DNA of 64,000 bases from Haloferax prahovense DSM 18310 (GTDB lineage: Archaea > Halobacteriota > Halobacteria > Halobacteriales > Haloferacaceae), in assembly GCF_000336815.1 (NCBI RefSeq), contig NZ_AOLG01000054.1, forward strand, positions 241,498 through 305,497, given 5' to 3'. Below, one piece after another: positions 1 to 9,107 of this stretch. The position numbers were made by a program, and so were the translations under genes. Positions within the stretch are counted from its first letter, which is position 1. The number at the start of each line of letters is the position of its first letter. Below the pieces are notes generated by a model that worked only from the letters and a program-made list of their open reading frames with translations, did not search any database and was not told where the DNA came from.

Positions 1-2
1 AC

Positions 3-1652
3 GGGACCGACCCCGTCCGGTACCGCCACCGGAACGCCGAGGGGTCGTGGACGTGGCTCGAATCCGTCGGAAGCAACCAGGCGGACACCTCGGTGGGCGG
101 GTTCGTCGTCACCTCGCGGAACGTGACCGAGCAGCGGAGCTACGAACAGCGGCTCAAACGGTACGAAACCATCGTCGAGAGCATCGGGCAGGGCGCGTAC
201 GTGGTCGACGGCGAAGGCGTCGTCCAGTTCATCAACGAGACCGCGCTGTCGCGGACGACCATCCCCATGTCGGCGTTCGTCGGCCGGCACATCTCTGCGC
301 TCCGCGACGCCGGGTATCTGGCCGCCGACCAGTACGAACGCGCCCAGGCCGCCCTCGACGCCATCCTCGACGGCGAGAGCGACCGCGAGCGGTTCGAAAT
401 CGAGCTGTCGCTTCCGGCGAGGAACTACGTGGTCGAGTTCACCGTCTCGCCCATCGTCGGCGACGACGGCGCTGTCGAAGGCGCGGTGGGTATCTCGACG
501 GACGTCACGGCGCGAAAGCGGTACGAACGGCGGCTCAACGCGCTCCACGCCTCGACCCGGCGGCTGACGGGCGCGACGAGCCGCGAGGAGGTCGCCGAAA
601 TCGTCCGCGAGGCCGCCACCGAGGTCCTCGACTACGCGATTAGCGGCGTCCTCCTGTACGACGAGTCGCTTGACGCGCTCGTCCCCGCGGCGTTCACCGA
701 CGAGGCGTGGGAGGTATTCGGCGACGTGCCGCCGATTCCGCGGGGGACCGGCCTGACGTGGGAGGTGTTCGAGCGCGGCGAGCACAACCTCTACCGGGAC
801 GTGGAGTCGAACCCGAAGCGGTTCATCCTCGACGCCGGGGTCAGAGAGGAGCTCATCGTTCCGATTCACGACCACGGCGTGTTCTTCGTCGCCTCCCTCG
901 ACGAGGGCTCGCTGGCCGACCAGCGCATCGCGCTGGCGAAGGTGCTGGCCGCCAACACCCGCGCGGTCTTGGACCGGGTCGAGCGCGAACAGCTCCTGCG
1001 GCGGCGCGAGCGCGAACTCGCCAGCCAGAACGAGCAGCTCGAATCGTTCGCGTCGGTCGTCTCCCACGACCTCAAGAACCCGCTGAACGCGGCGATGGGC
1101 TACCTCGAACTCGCTCGCGAGCGGGACGACGGCGACGAGTTGGACCGCGTCGCCGACGCCCACGAGCGGATGGCCGGCATCGTCGAGGACGTGCTGGCGC
1201 TCGCGCGAAACGGCCAGACGGTCGAGCAGGCCGAACGGCTGTCGCTCGGTTCCGTCGCCGAGGAAGCGTGGACGACCGCCGCGAGCGACGCGCCGGAAGC
1301 GACGCTCACCGTCGACGGCGACGTCGCGGTCGACGCCCACCGCGGGCGGCTCAGACAGCTCCTCGAAAACCTCTTTTCGAACGCCATCCGTCACGGCGGC
1401 GACGACGTGACCGTCAGCGTCGGCCCCCTCGGCGACCGCGACGGGTTCTACGTCGAAGACGACGGCCCGGGGATTCCGCCGGACGACCGCCCCCGAATCT
1501 TCGAGGCGGGCTACACCACGAGTTCGGAGGGGACCGGCTTCGGACTCAGCGTCGTCATGAGCGTCGTGAACGCCCACGGCTGGAGCGTCTGGTTCGTCGA
1601 GAGCGACGCCGGCGGCGCGCGGTTCGAAATCACGACGGAGAGCGACCGCTGA
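3..1652 (+). CDS. PAS/GAF sensor histidine kinase, 5' end outside the window
   Basis: This is the C-terminal 549 residues of a two-component sensor kinase; the reading frame is open to the first bases of the window, so the start lies upstream. In order there is the tail of one PAS domain (1-40), a second PAS domain (about 45-170), a GAF domain (about 175-315) and a kinase core. The phospho-acceptor histidine lies in VVSHDLKNPL near residue 354. The ATPase domain shows an N box (LLENLFSNAIRHGG), a G1 box (VEDDGPGIPP) and a G2 box (GTGFGLSVV). No membrane segment is visible, so it is probably a soluble sensor that transfers phosphate to a separate response regulator. The ligand cannot be told from sequence. 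Confidence 0.93.
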   Translation, partial: GTDPVRYRHRNAEGSWTWLESVGSNQADTSVGGFVVTSRNVTEQRSYEQRLKRYETIVESIGQGAYVVDGEGVVQFINETALSRTTIPMSAFVGRHISALRDAGYLAADQYERAQAALDAILDGESDRERFEIELSLPARNYVVEFTVSPIVGDDGAVEGAVGISTDVTARKRYERRLNALHASTRRLTGATSREEVAEIVREAATEVLDYAISGVLLYDESLDALVPAAFTDEAWEVFGDVPPIPRGTGLTWEVFERGEHNLYRDVESNPKRFILDAGVREELIVPIHDHGVFFVASLDEGSLADQRIALAKVLAANTRAVLDRVEREQLLRRRERELASQNEQLESFASVVSHDLKNPLNAAMGYLELARERDDGDELDRVADAHERMAGIVEDVLALARNGQTVEQAERLSLGSVAEEAWTTAASDAPEATLTVDGDVAVDAHRGRLRQLLENLFSNAIRHGGDDVTVSVGPLGDRDGFYVEDDGPGIPPDDRPRIFEAGYTTSSEGTGFGLSVVMSVVNAHGWSVWFVESDAGGARFEITTESDR

Positions 1653-1735
1653 CGGCCTCCGAAAACGACCGCTGACGCCGCGAGAGTGTCGCCGCCGGCG
1701 GCAACACTAATTGGGGGTCGTCCGAACGGGGCGCC

Positions 1736-2863
1736 ATGGAAACCCCAGACGAGACGACGGTCCGCGCGGTCGAATCCTGCCGGGAGTCGCTCCCCGAGAC
1801 CGTCGACGGCGGGCGGGTGCTGTTCGGGTTCGACGGCTACATCGACCGCGTTCGGGAGTTCGTCTCCGAGCGGCAGTCGGCCGACGCCTACGAGCGGGTG
1901 CCGACGCTCGAAGCGTTCGCCGACCGCGTGAACGACTCGGTCGAAGCCGAGAGTTCGCTCTCTTTCGAGTGGATTCAGTCGAACGTCCGAACCGGCGGGC
2001 ACGTGAGTCACCTCGCCCGCGCGTTCGACCGACTGGAGTTCGAGCCCGGGGTCGTCGGCTGTCTCGGCGACCCGGTCGAAGAGCCGTTCGTCGAGGAGTT
2101 CGGCCACCTCCCGCTGGAGACGCTCGGGTCGCCCGGCTACACCGACGCCGTCGAGTTCGACGACGGGAAGCTGATGCTCACCGAAATCGGCGCGCTGATG
2201 ACGCTCGACTGGGCCGGAATCGAGTCGCGGGTCGGCCTCGACCGACTGGCCGAGTTGGTCGACGGGACCGAACTCGTCGGGATGGGCTACTGGTCGGAGA
2301 TGCCCGAGCTACCGGACGTGGCCCGCGGCCTCCGCGAGGAGTTGTGGCCGACGCTGTCGGACCCGCCGGAGACGCTGCTTTTGGACCCCGGCGACCTCAG
2401 AAAGCGGGAGCCCGAGGTGGTCGCCGCGGGCGTCGAACAGGTGTCCGCGCTGGACGACGCGGTGCGCGTCGTCGCGTCGGCGAACCGCTACGAGACGCGC
2501 TATCTCGCGCGGTTGGCGGGCGTCGAGAGCGACGACTTCGGCCGCGAGTCGCAGGCGGCGTTCGACCACCTCGGCGTCAGCCGCTTCGCGGGCCACGGCA
2601 TCGAAGCGGCCCACCTCATCGACGACGAGGGGGCCGCGACCGTCGGCGTTCCCCGGACGGACGACCCGGTGTTGACGACGAGTTCCGGCGACCACTTCAA
2701 CGCCGGACTCGCGCTCGCGCACGTCCTCGACCTCGGCCGCGCGGAGTCCCTCGTCGTCGGCAACGCCGTCGCGGGACACTTCGTCCGAAACGGGTCGCCG
2801 CCGACGTACGACGAGGTCCGTGCGTTCGCCTCGGAGTACCTCGATTACTTCGACGCCGCTTAA
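1736..2863 (+). CDS. PfkB/ribokinase-family sugar kinase-like protein
   Basis: The 375-residue protein has a PfkB-type layout: a substrate-side motif LFGFDGYIDRV (about 28-38), a glycine pair near residue 88 and the C-terminal signature SGDHFNAGLA (about 317-326). That signature corresponds to the family GAGDxFxxG motif with the catalytic Asp in place. Enzymes of this family phosphorylate sugars or nucleosides with ATP or ADP in the cytoplasm. The signature is degenerate (His replaces the usual middle residue), so the substrate is not predictable. The ATG follows an AT-rich patch (CACTAATTGG) about 30 bases upstream that could be its promoter. It is monocistronic, downstream of the histidine kinase and opposed by the Bat-type gene. 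Confidence 0.8.
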   Translation: METPDETTVRAVESCRESLPETVDGGRVLFGFDGYIDRVREFVSERQSADAYERVPTLEAFADRVNDSVEAESSLSFEWIQSNVRTGGHVSHLARAFDRLEFEPGVVGCLGDPVEEPFVEEFGHLPLETLGSPGYTDAVEFDDGKLMLTEIGALMTLDWAGIESRVGLDRLAELVDGTELVGMGYWSEMPELPDVARGLREELWPTLSDPPETLLLDPGDLRKREPEVVAAGVEQVSALDDAVRVVASANRYETRYLARLAGVESDDFGRESQAAFDHLGVSRFAGHGIEAAHLIDDEGAATVGVPRTDDPVLTTSSGDHFNAGLALAHVLDLGRAESLVVGNAVAGHFVRNGSPPTYDEVRAFASEYLDYFDAA

Positions 2864-3063
2864 ATACCGATTGTCCACACAAGGGTCAGATATATTACTA
2901 GAATCAGCGTACCGATATGCGTCGGTGGCCCCCCCCACACGGGCGCACCGCCGGAGAGACCGCAGGTCGCCTCCGTCGCGGTTCACTCTCGACACCACCG
3001 TGGCAATCCGCGCCCGGTTGCCACATCCCCACCACGGTCCCGTTCTGACGCGTCGTCGGCTCT

Positions 3064-3765
3064 TCACTCGGACCGCGAGTCGCGGTCGATGTCGTCGATA
3101 TCGTCGATATCGTCTATCGCCGAGCCGACGAGGTGTCGGAGCGCTCGCCGGAGTCGCTGTGAGAGCGCCTGTTCGCTGATGCCCAGTCGGCTCGCGATCT
3201 CGTCGAGGCCAGTCTCTTTCGGCGTCTCGAAGTAACCCCGTTCGAAGGCGAGCCGAAGCGCCGCGAGTTGCTTTTCCGAGAGGTCGCTGTCGGGCGGGTG
3301 GCGCTCGTCGAGGCGGGCCGGTTCGACCCGGCGCACGTCGATATCGATGTCGCGGGAGAGACACGCGTCGTGGAACCGGGTGGTCAGCTCGTTCGACGCG
3401 AAGTACACCGACAGCGACCAGCCGTACCTCGTGCCGACCATCTGCCGGACGATGCCGTCGCAGTCGCGAATCGCCGAGATGATGCCGCCCTCGTGAGTCG
3501 CCCACTCACAGCGGTAGAGCCGTCCCTCGGGGCCGTCGGAGACCGGCTCGAAACACTCGATGTTCACGTGGTCGTCGAGGAAGTCGTCGAGCTCCTCGCG
3601 GTCTCTCCCGCGGGCGACGAAGTAGGGAACCGGCTCGCCCGACACCGGGATACCGCCGACGAACGTGAGTTCGAATTCGGGGTCTTCGAGCGTCGCATCG
3701 GGAGACACGCCGGCCAGCGGGTGACCGAGTTCGACCTCGTACCCGGTGTCGCGGTCGTCGGTCAT
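3064..3765 (-). CDS. Bat-type HTH transcriptional regulator
   Basis: A 233-residue protein of the bacterioopsin-activator-like family. The N-terminal two thirds match the Bat-associated sensor domain. The C terminus carries the Bat HTH: LSEKQLAALRLAFERGYFE, then ELASRLGIS-like DEIASRLGISEQALSQRLRRAL. These proteins are soluble transcription factors of haloarchaea whose regulons are mostly unknown. An in-frame extension is possible up to 3888, but the ATG at 3765 removes a basic, non-conserved stretch and sits about 50 bases downstream of a TATA-like GATATAC. The last residues are an odd DDI tripeptide repeat encoded by a 9-base tandem repeat near 3085-3120. Confidence 0.88.
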   Translation of the reverse strand: MTDDRDTGYEVELGHPLAGVSPDATLEDPEFELTFVGGIPVSGEPVPYFVARGRDREELDDFLDDHVNIECFEPVSDGPEGRLYRCEWATHEGGIISAIRDCDGIVRQMVGTRYGWSLSVYFASNELTTRFHDACLSRDIDIDVRRVEPARLDERHPPDSDLSEKQLAALRLAFERGYFETPKETGLDEIASRLGISEQALSQRLRRALRHLVGSAIDDIDDIDDIDRDSRSE

Positions 3766-3984
3766 CGCGGCACGGAGACGGCGGCGTCGAAGACCGAAAC
3801 GACGGTGCACGTTCGTATATCGAGTCTCACAAACAGAGAAAAATACGGACGAGCGAAGGATATTTTTTGCGGAGGCTCGGCCTTTCATAGTAAAGGCATT
3901 TAAAAACTAACCCCAAAATGGAGGGAGTCGGTCGGTCGGCACCGGGCGGCGCGTTCGTGTTAGTATTAAATCATTTCTGTCGAA

Positions 3985-4896
3985 TCAATCGAGGCGCACC
4001 GGGTCGTCACTGGGGCGAATCGCGACCGACACCTCGTCGCCGACGGCGAGGTCGTGGCCGGGACAGACGACCTTGGTCCCGAAGTCGATTCGGGACGCGA
4101 ATAATGACAACCCAGTCATACGAAGTCCGTCGACGAGCACGTCGAAGTCGGCCCACGGAACGTCCCGGCCGGCGGTCCGACCGACTCGCTCGCCGAGGAG
4201 CGACAGGGATTGCCCGTCCGCGACGGGTGAGAGCGTGCCACCGAACCCGTAGTGGGCGAGGCCCCCGTCGAGGACGACGCCCTCGTCGCTGGCGAGGCCG
4301 ACGAACTCGTCCGGTCCGACGTCCGCATCGGCGCGCGTCGGGGCGTCGAGGACGACGAACGTCTCGGCCGTCTCGACGACGGTTCCCGTCCCGTCCCAGT
4401 CGAGCGGCGAGACGGTCACGTCGGTCGAAACCGGGAGCGACCCCCGGGCGCGGTGCTGATTCGCGTCCGCGGGGCGGAAGCCGAGGTGGACGTGGTTCGC
4501 GACCCACGGGGCGAAGAAGCCGGAGCGGACGAGTCGTCCCAGTGAGTCGCCGACCGCGACCTCGTCGCCCGCGGCGACGTCAGGTCGGACGTGGAGGATT
4601 CGCGCCACCAGTCCGTCGCGGGGGTCGTCACCGGCGTCGCCGAGCCAGTCCAGCCCGGTGGCCTCGGCGTCGACGTCGACGAGCACGAGGTACTCGTCGT
4701 CGTGGGCGTAGGGCTTGTCGGGCGCGCGGACGGTCCGCGTCTCGCGGACGACGCCCGCGACGGGCGAGCGGGCCACCGGGTCGTCGTCCGCGACGTAGAG
4801 GTCGACGGCACAGCCGCTGTCGTGGGCGGGGTACGGCGAGTTGTAGAGCGAGAAGCGCTCGAAGTGCGAGAGGACCGACCGCGGCAGTCGCAGCAT
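3985..4896 (-). CDS. Haloarchaeal protein with M23-peptidase-like motifs
   Basis: The protein has 303 residues and no signal peptide. It contains PAHDSGCAVDLY (about 26-37) and NHVHLGFRP (about 127-135), reminiscent of the HxxxD and HxH zinc-ligand motifs of M23/LytM endopeptidases. Stretches around them (SPVAGVV, VAAGDEVAVGDSLGRL) read like a biotinyl/lipoyl-type beta barrel, as is usual in that fold. The spacing of the first motif is not the classical one, so peptidase activity is doubtful. It is divergently transcribed from the lipoate-ligase-like gene with about 54 bases between the starts. That pairing, plus the lipoyl-like barrel, could point to a role around lipoyl proteins, but this is inference. 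Confidence 0.6.
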   Translation of the reverse strand: MLRLPRSVLSHFERFSLYNSPYPAHDSGCAVDLYVADDDPVARSPVAGVVRETRTVRAPDKPYAHDDEYLVLVDVDAEATGLDWLGDAGDDPRDGLVARILHVRPDVAAGDEVAVGDSLGRLVRSGFFAPWVANHVHLGFRPADANQHRARGSLPVSTDVTVSPLDWDGTGTVVETAETFVVLDAPTRADADVGPDEFVGLASDEGVVLDGGLAHYGFGGTLSPVADGQSLSLLGERVGRTAGRDVPWADFDVLVDGLRMTGLSLFASRIDFGTKVVCPGHDLAVGDEVSVAIRPSDDPVRLD

Positions 4897-4950
4897 GGTC
4901 GTCGGGACGGGACGGGTGTGCTTAGGTACGTCGGGGTGCTTCCTTCGGGC

Positions 4951-5637
4951 ATGCGCGTCATCCGCGGCCGCGGGCCCGACCGAGACGCAGACCGGGCGGT
5001 CACCGCGGCCATGCTCCGCGAGGCGGGCGAAACGGGCGAACCGGCCTTCCGGGCGTGGACGCCGCACCGACAGCTCGCGTTCGGCAGGCGCGACACCCGC
5101 GCCCCGCGGTACGACGAGGCCGTCGCCGCCGCCGAGGAGCGCGGGTTTCCGGCAATCGAGCGCTCCGTCGGCGGCCGGGCCGTGGCCTACACGGGAACCA
5201 CCGTCGCGTTCGCTCACGCGCTCCCGCTCGACGACGCCCGAAGCGGACTCGACGCGCGGTACGAGGCCGGAACGACCGCCGTCGTCCGCGCCCTGCGAAC
5301 GCTCGGCGTGCCCGCACGGCGGGGCGAGCCAGCGAACTCGTACTGCCCCGGCGACCACTCGGTCCAAGCGGGCGGGAAGCTCTGCGGTATCGCCCAGCGG
5401 GTCCGAAAAGAGAGCGCGCTCGTCTCCGGCGTGGTCGTCGTCGCCGACCGCGACGAGATTGCCGACGTGCTCGCGCCCGTCTACGAGGCCATCGAGGTCC
5501 CCTTCGACCCGGGTTCGGTGGGCAGCGTCGCCGACGCCGGCGGCCCGGCGAGTTCGGACGCAGTCTGCGACGCCCTCGAAGCCGTCTTCGTCGGCGACCC
5601 GGCGACCCGAGTCGAGGACGCGGTCGACATCGCGTGA
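4951..5637 (+). CDS. lplA: Lipoate-protein ligase A-like protein
   Basis: This 228-residue protein matches the catalytic domain of the LplA/BPL family, which attaches lipoate (or octanoate) to lipoyl domains of 2-oxoacid dehydrogenases and glycine cleavage H protein. Family features are RSVGGRAVAYTGTTVAFAHA-like sequence in the lipoyl-adenylate site (about 71-90) and GGKLCGIAQRV (about 144-154), where the Lys is the expected catalytic residue. There is no separate C-terminal LplA accessory domain; in archaea that domain is often a separate gene. The ATG at 4951 was chosen because upstream in-frame codons overlap the divergent gene. The lipoyl acceptor is not encoded in the window. Confidence 0.82.
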   Translation: MRVIRGRGPDRDADRAVTAAMLREAGETGEPAFRAWTPHRQLAFGRRDTRAPRYDEAVAAAEERGFPAIERSVGGRAVAYTGTTVAFAHALPLDDARSGLDARYEAGTTAVVRALRTLGVPARRGEPANSYCPGDHSVQAGGKLCGIAQRVRKESALVSGVVVVADRDEIADVLAPVYEAIEVPFDPGSVGSVADAGGPASSDAVCDALEAVFVGDPATRVEDAVDIA

Positions 5638-5751
5638 GCGACTCCGGGCGTAACCGACGACGCGCCGACGCGGCCGGCCGCGGCCGCTCTCCGAACCGCG
5701 GTCACTACCCGAACCGCCGGACTTAGCACCCGGCGCGTCGCACCCCCTCGT

Positions 5752-7041
5752 ATGCGAATCGAGAACGCGACGCTGGCCGACGGCCGCGTGGTCGATGTCC
5801 GCGTCGAGGACGGGACCGTCGAGGCGGTCGGCGACCTCGACCCCGTCGCCGACGAAGAGACCGTCGACGCCGAAGAGAACCTGCTTCTACCGGGCGCTAT
5901 CGACGTGCACGTCCACTTCCGCGAACCGGGATTCGAACACAAAGAGACGTGGGAGACGGGCGCGCGGAGCGCCGCCGCGGGGGGCGTGACGACCGTCGCC
6001 GACCAACCGAACACCGACCCGACGACGACCGACGGCGCGGGCTTCGACGCGAAGGCCGAGCGCGCCGCGAAGTCGTGTATCGACTACGGCATCAACGGCG
6101 GCGTCACCGCCGACTGGGACCCCGACAGCCTCCTCGACCGCCCGCTTTTCGCCCTCGGCGAGGTGTTCCTCGCCGACTCGACCGGCGACATGGGCATCGA
6201 GGCCGACCTGTTTTCCGAGGCCGCAGAACGCGCCGGCGAGGCGGGCGTGCCAGTCACGGTCCACGCCGAGGACGCCGACCTGTTCGACGAGTCCGCCATC
6301 GAGGGCGACCTCGGCGGGGTCGGCCGCGACGCCGACGCCGACGCGTGGAGCGCCTACCGCACCGCCGAGGCCGAAGAAGCCGCCGTCGAGCGCGCCGTCC
6401 GCGTCGGCGGCGAGACCGGCGCGCAGATTCACGTCGCCCACACGAGCACGCCCGAGGGCGTCGACGCCGCCCGCGACGGCGGCGCGACCTGCGAGGCGAC
6501 GCCGCACCACCTGTTTCTGTCCCGCGACGACCTCGCCGAACTGGGCACCTACGGTCGGATGAATCCGCCGCTGCGCTCCGAAGAGCGCCGCGAGGCCATG
6601 TTCGAGCGCCTCGCCGACGGCCGCATCGACATGGTCGCCACGGACCACGCGCCCCACACTCGCGAGGAGAAAGAACAGTCGCTTCTCGACGCCCCGAGCG
6701 GCGTCCCCGGCGTCGAGACGATGGTGCCCCTGCTTCTGGGCGCGGTCGTCGAGGGCGACCTCACCGTCGAACGAGTCCGCGACGTGGTCGCCGCGAACCC
6801 CGCCGAGGTGTTCGACCTGCCGCGCAAGGGCCGCATCGAGGCGGGCGCCGACGCCGACCTCGCGCTGTACGACCTCGACGCCGCCCGCGAGATTCGCGGC
6901 GCGGACCTCCACTCGAAGTGCGACTGGACCCCGTTCGAGGGCCACACCGGCGTGTTCCCCGAGTGGACGATGCTCCGCGGCGAGTTCGTCTGGGGCGGCG
7001 ACGGGTTCGGCGAAGTCGCAGGCGAGAACGTCCGCGACTGA
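5752..7041 (+). CDS. pyrC: Dihydroorotase
   Basis: A 429-residue amidohydrolase that closes N-carbamoyl-L-aspartate to dihydroorotate in de novo pyrimidine synthesis. The zinc-binding motif DVHVHFREPG lies at 51-60, followed by HKETWETGARSAAAGGVTT and DQPNT typical of class I dihydroorotases. Further metal and catalytic motifs are VTVHAED, IHVAHTST and ATDHAPHTREEKE, which contains the catalytic Asp. Length and motif order are normal for the family. It follows the lplA-like gene on the same strand after a 114-base gap and has its own short upstream region ending in CCCCCTCGT before the ATG. Confidence 0.96.
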   Translation: MRIENATLADGRVVDVRVEDGTVEAVGDLDPVADEETVDAEENLLLPGAIDVHVHFREPGFEHKETWETGARSAAAGGVTTVADQPNTDPTTTDGAGFDAKAERAAKSCIDYGINGGVTADWDPDSLLDRPLFALGEVFLADSTGDMGIEADLFSEAAERAGEAGVPVTVHAEDADLFDESAIEGDLGGVGRDADADAWSAYRTAEAEEAAVERAVRVGGETGAQIHVAHTSTPEGVDAARDGGATCEATPHHLFLSRDDLAELGTYGRMNPPLRSEERREAMFERLADGRIDMVATDHAPHTREEKEQSLLDAPSGVPGVETMVPLLLGAVVEGDLTVERVRDVVAANPAEVFDLPRKGRIEAGADADLALYDLDAAREIRGADLHSKCDWTPFEGHTGVFPEWTMLRGEFVWGGDGFGEVAGENVRD

Positions 7042-7073
7042 CCGGAGGCGGAAACCGACCGAGGGCCGGCCCG

Positions 7074-7526
7074 TCAGAACCGCGCAGCCGCGACCTGCGC
7101 GCCTTTCCAGCCGACGCCGACGAGCACCGCGAGCGGCGCTGTCAGGACGACGAGCGAGACGGCCGACCCGGCGAGACCGCCGAGTCCGCCGAGCGCTGAC
7201 GACGCGACGACGGTCGCGAGGAAGCCGCCCACGGCGAGGGCCGGCGAGACCAGCGCGTAGGCGAACAGCCAGCGCTGGTTGCGAGTGAACTCGACGCCGT
7301 AGCCCGGTCCCGGCGGGATGAGCAGGCCGCCCGCGAGGAGGACGAAGCCGACGAGCCCGAACACGAGGAGGAAAAAGCCCGCGAGCCCGTGGGCGAAGCC
7401 GTCGCTTCCGGGCGGCGGCGGAGGCATCGTGACGGCGGTCCGCCAGACGAACGCGAGGAGCGCGGCCCCGACACCGGCGACGGGGAGTTGGAGCGAGCCG
7501 AGGACCGCGCGGAGCGACCATCGCAT
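7074..7526 (-). CDS. Small integral membrane protein, function unknown
   Basis: The 150-residue protein is dominated by four hydrophobic stretches, at about 9-28 (LGSLQLPVAGVGAALLAFVW), 48-72, 86-110 and 118-140, so it is a multi-pass membrane protein. A proline-rich loop (MPPPPPGSDG) follows the first segment. I do not recognise a family. It is transcribed convergently with pyrC and divergently from the gene at 7651. The start ATG at 7526 begins directly before the first hydrophobic segment; longer in-frame starts add a non-hydrophobic basic tail that overlaps the neighbour's promoter region. Confidence 0.7.
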   Translation of the reverse strand: MRWSLRAVLGSLQLPVAGVGAALLAFVWRTAVTMPPPPPGSDGFAHGLAGFFLLVFGLVGFVLLAGGLLIPPGPGYGVEFTRNQRWLFAYALVSPALAVGGFLATVVASSALGGLGGLAGSAVSLVVLTAPLAVLVGVGWKGAQVAAARF

Positions 7527-7650
7527 CGGGCCGACTGTCTGCGGGGAGACAGATAGCAGTTCCGTCGCGGCCGGGGCGTCGGCCGGGAGTCGGACGACCC
7601 CGATGCAAGCGAATCCTTTTCCCGTCCGACACCCCGAGGGAGTGACACGC

Positions 7651-8172
7651 ATGACCGACGAGCAGACGCCTCCCCGAGGTCGTGACCCGAACGCGGACGA
7701 ACCGCACGCACTCACGGGACTGTTGTCGTTCTGGGAGACGGTCGTGGAGGACGCCGAGGCGACCGCGGCCGAGTACGAAGACGAGGGCTGGGAGACGCTC
7801 GTGCTCCATCCCGGCGATGTGACGGTGCTGCCGCCGGCGACCCTCCCCGAGGCGACGGAGCGCGTCGGCTTCGACGTGCTCGTCCCCGGAAGCGAGTTCG
7901 AGTCGCTGTCGACGTGGGTCGAATCGGCCGCCTTCGACCGCTACGACGTGTACCGCGCCCGCGAGGACGACACCGTGTTCGTCGTCTCAGTCGTCCAGGA
8001 CGCCGCGGCGTCGAAGGCCGTCGTCGTCCCGCTGTACTACGGGCTGGACAGAGTGGACGCGATGGCGACGAAGGCGCGAGAACAGGGCGAACTGCGCCTC
8101 TACGTCCGGCCGGTCGAGGCGGACCGACGCGTCGAGTTAGTCCAGTCGGAACCGGACCCGCTTTTCCCCTGA
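7651..8172 (+). CDS. Haloarchaeal conserved protein (paralog of the gene at 42314-42796)
   Basis: A soluble 173-residue acidic protein. Its central part (WETLVLHPGDV, then FDVLVPGSEFESLS and YDVYRARED) matches closely in order and spacing a second gene at 42314-42796 on the other strand. The family is, from memory, a haloarchaeal domain of unknown function (DUF7529), not checked. No catalytic motif or metal site is evident. The ATG lies after the AT-rich stretch AATCCTTTTCC about 35 bases upstream, a plausible promoter. It is divergent from the membrane protein at 7074-7526 and convergent with the gene at 8222-8986. Confidence 0.78.
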   Translation: MTDEQTPPRGRDPNADEPHALTGLLSFWETVVEDAEATAAEYEDEGWETLVLHPGDVTVLPPATLPEATERVGFDVLVPGSEFESLSTWVESAAFDRYDVYRAREDDTVFVVSVVQDAAASKAVVVPLYYGLDRVDAMATKAREQGELRLYVRPVEADRRVELVQSEPDPLFP

Positions 8173-8221
8173 CCCCGAGTCGGCGCGGAGTTGGCTCCGA
8201 ACCGACCCCGGCCGCGAGGGC

Positions 8222-8986
8222 TCACTCCTCGTCCGACAGCTCTTCTTGTCGCAGTTCCGTGCTCGCCTCGCGGACCTCGCGCATGACGCTGGAGATGCGC
8301 TCTTCGGCTTCGAGTTCCTCTTCGACCGAGAGGTCGACGCCCTCGACTTCGAGCAGGAACTTGGCGATTTCCGTCACCTCGTACATCATCTCGTCGAGTT
8401 CCTCGGCCGTGAAGAATCCCGACATCGCGCCGTAGAGGAACGTCGCTCCCGACTTCCGGACCTTGTCTCGGAACGCCGAGCGAGCCTGATTGACCGCCTG
8501 CGGGGTGTAGGTGTCGGTCATGAAGGGGACGAGCTCGGGGAGGTTGTTCCCGATTTTCGTCATCTCGACGCCCGTCTCGGTTCGGAAGTCGGCGCAGAGC
8601 CGCGCGATGGCCCACTCGCGGGCCGTCACGTAGGTCCGCTGGCGGAGGAAGTCGTTGACGCGGTCGTACTGCGCGCCGTCGACTTTCTTGAACCGGGCGT
8701 ACTTTTGTACGTCCTCCGGAACGGCGTCTTCGGCGTCCTCAGTACCTTCAGCGTCGGAACCCGCTCCGGCGGCGTCGGCCTCGGAGTCGGTCGCGACCTC
8801 GTCGGCCTCGGAGTCGGTCGCGTCATCGTCGGCCGGAGCGCTCTCGGTACCGGCGGCGGACTCCGCAGTTGCCGCCGCCGCGTCTGCCGCCGCTTCGTCC
8901 GCCTCCGCTCGCGTGTCCGCATCGGGGCGAGCCCCCTCCTCGGCGTCGCTCGCGCCCGTCTCGAACTCGTCGGACTCGTCTGTCAT
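8222..8986 (-). CDS. Haloarchaeal conserved protein with acidic disordered N terminus
   Basis: The 254-residue protein has two parts. Residues 1-95 are a low-complexity Asp/Glu/Ala/Ser tail with repeated DSEADE-type units and are almost certainly disordered. Residues 96-254 form a helical domain (QKYARFKKVDGAQYDRVN, then EWAIARLCADFRTETGVEMTKIG), ending in an acidic coiled region. I recall such proteins as DUF5806, but this was not checked. The ATG at 8986 is preferred because upstream in-frame sequence would run into the promoter of the universal-stress gene at 9108. No function is known to me. Confidence 0.75.
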   Translation of the reverse strand: MTDESDEFETGASDAEEGARPDADTRAEADEAAADAAAATAESAAGTESAPADDDATDSEADEVATDSEADAAGAGSDAEGTEDAEDAVPEDVQKYARFKKVDGAQYDRVNDFLRQRTYVTAREWAIARLCADFRTETGVEMTKIGNNLPELVPFMTDTYTPQAVNQARSAFRDKVRKSGATFLYGAMSGFFTAEELDEMMYEVTEIAKFLLEVEGVDLSVEEELEAEERISSVMREVREASTELRQEELSDEE

Positions 8987-9107
8987 ACCGCGGGCTACCG
9001 CGGCACGGCCGAAAAGGGTTCCGCGACGTGCGGTCCCCCCGCCGGCGGGGGTGTCGCCCCCCGATTCCGGGCAAGGGTTTTCTATCGCGACCGCGAGATT
9101 GGGAATC

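Noticed and set aside
5887..7809. A 640-codon minus-strand frame across pyrC
   Set aside because: Shadow of dihydroorotase. Only the downstream part from 7526 belongs to a real gene, in a different frame.
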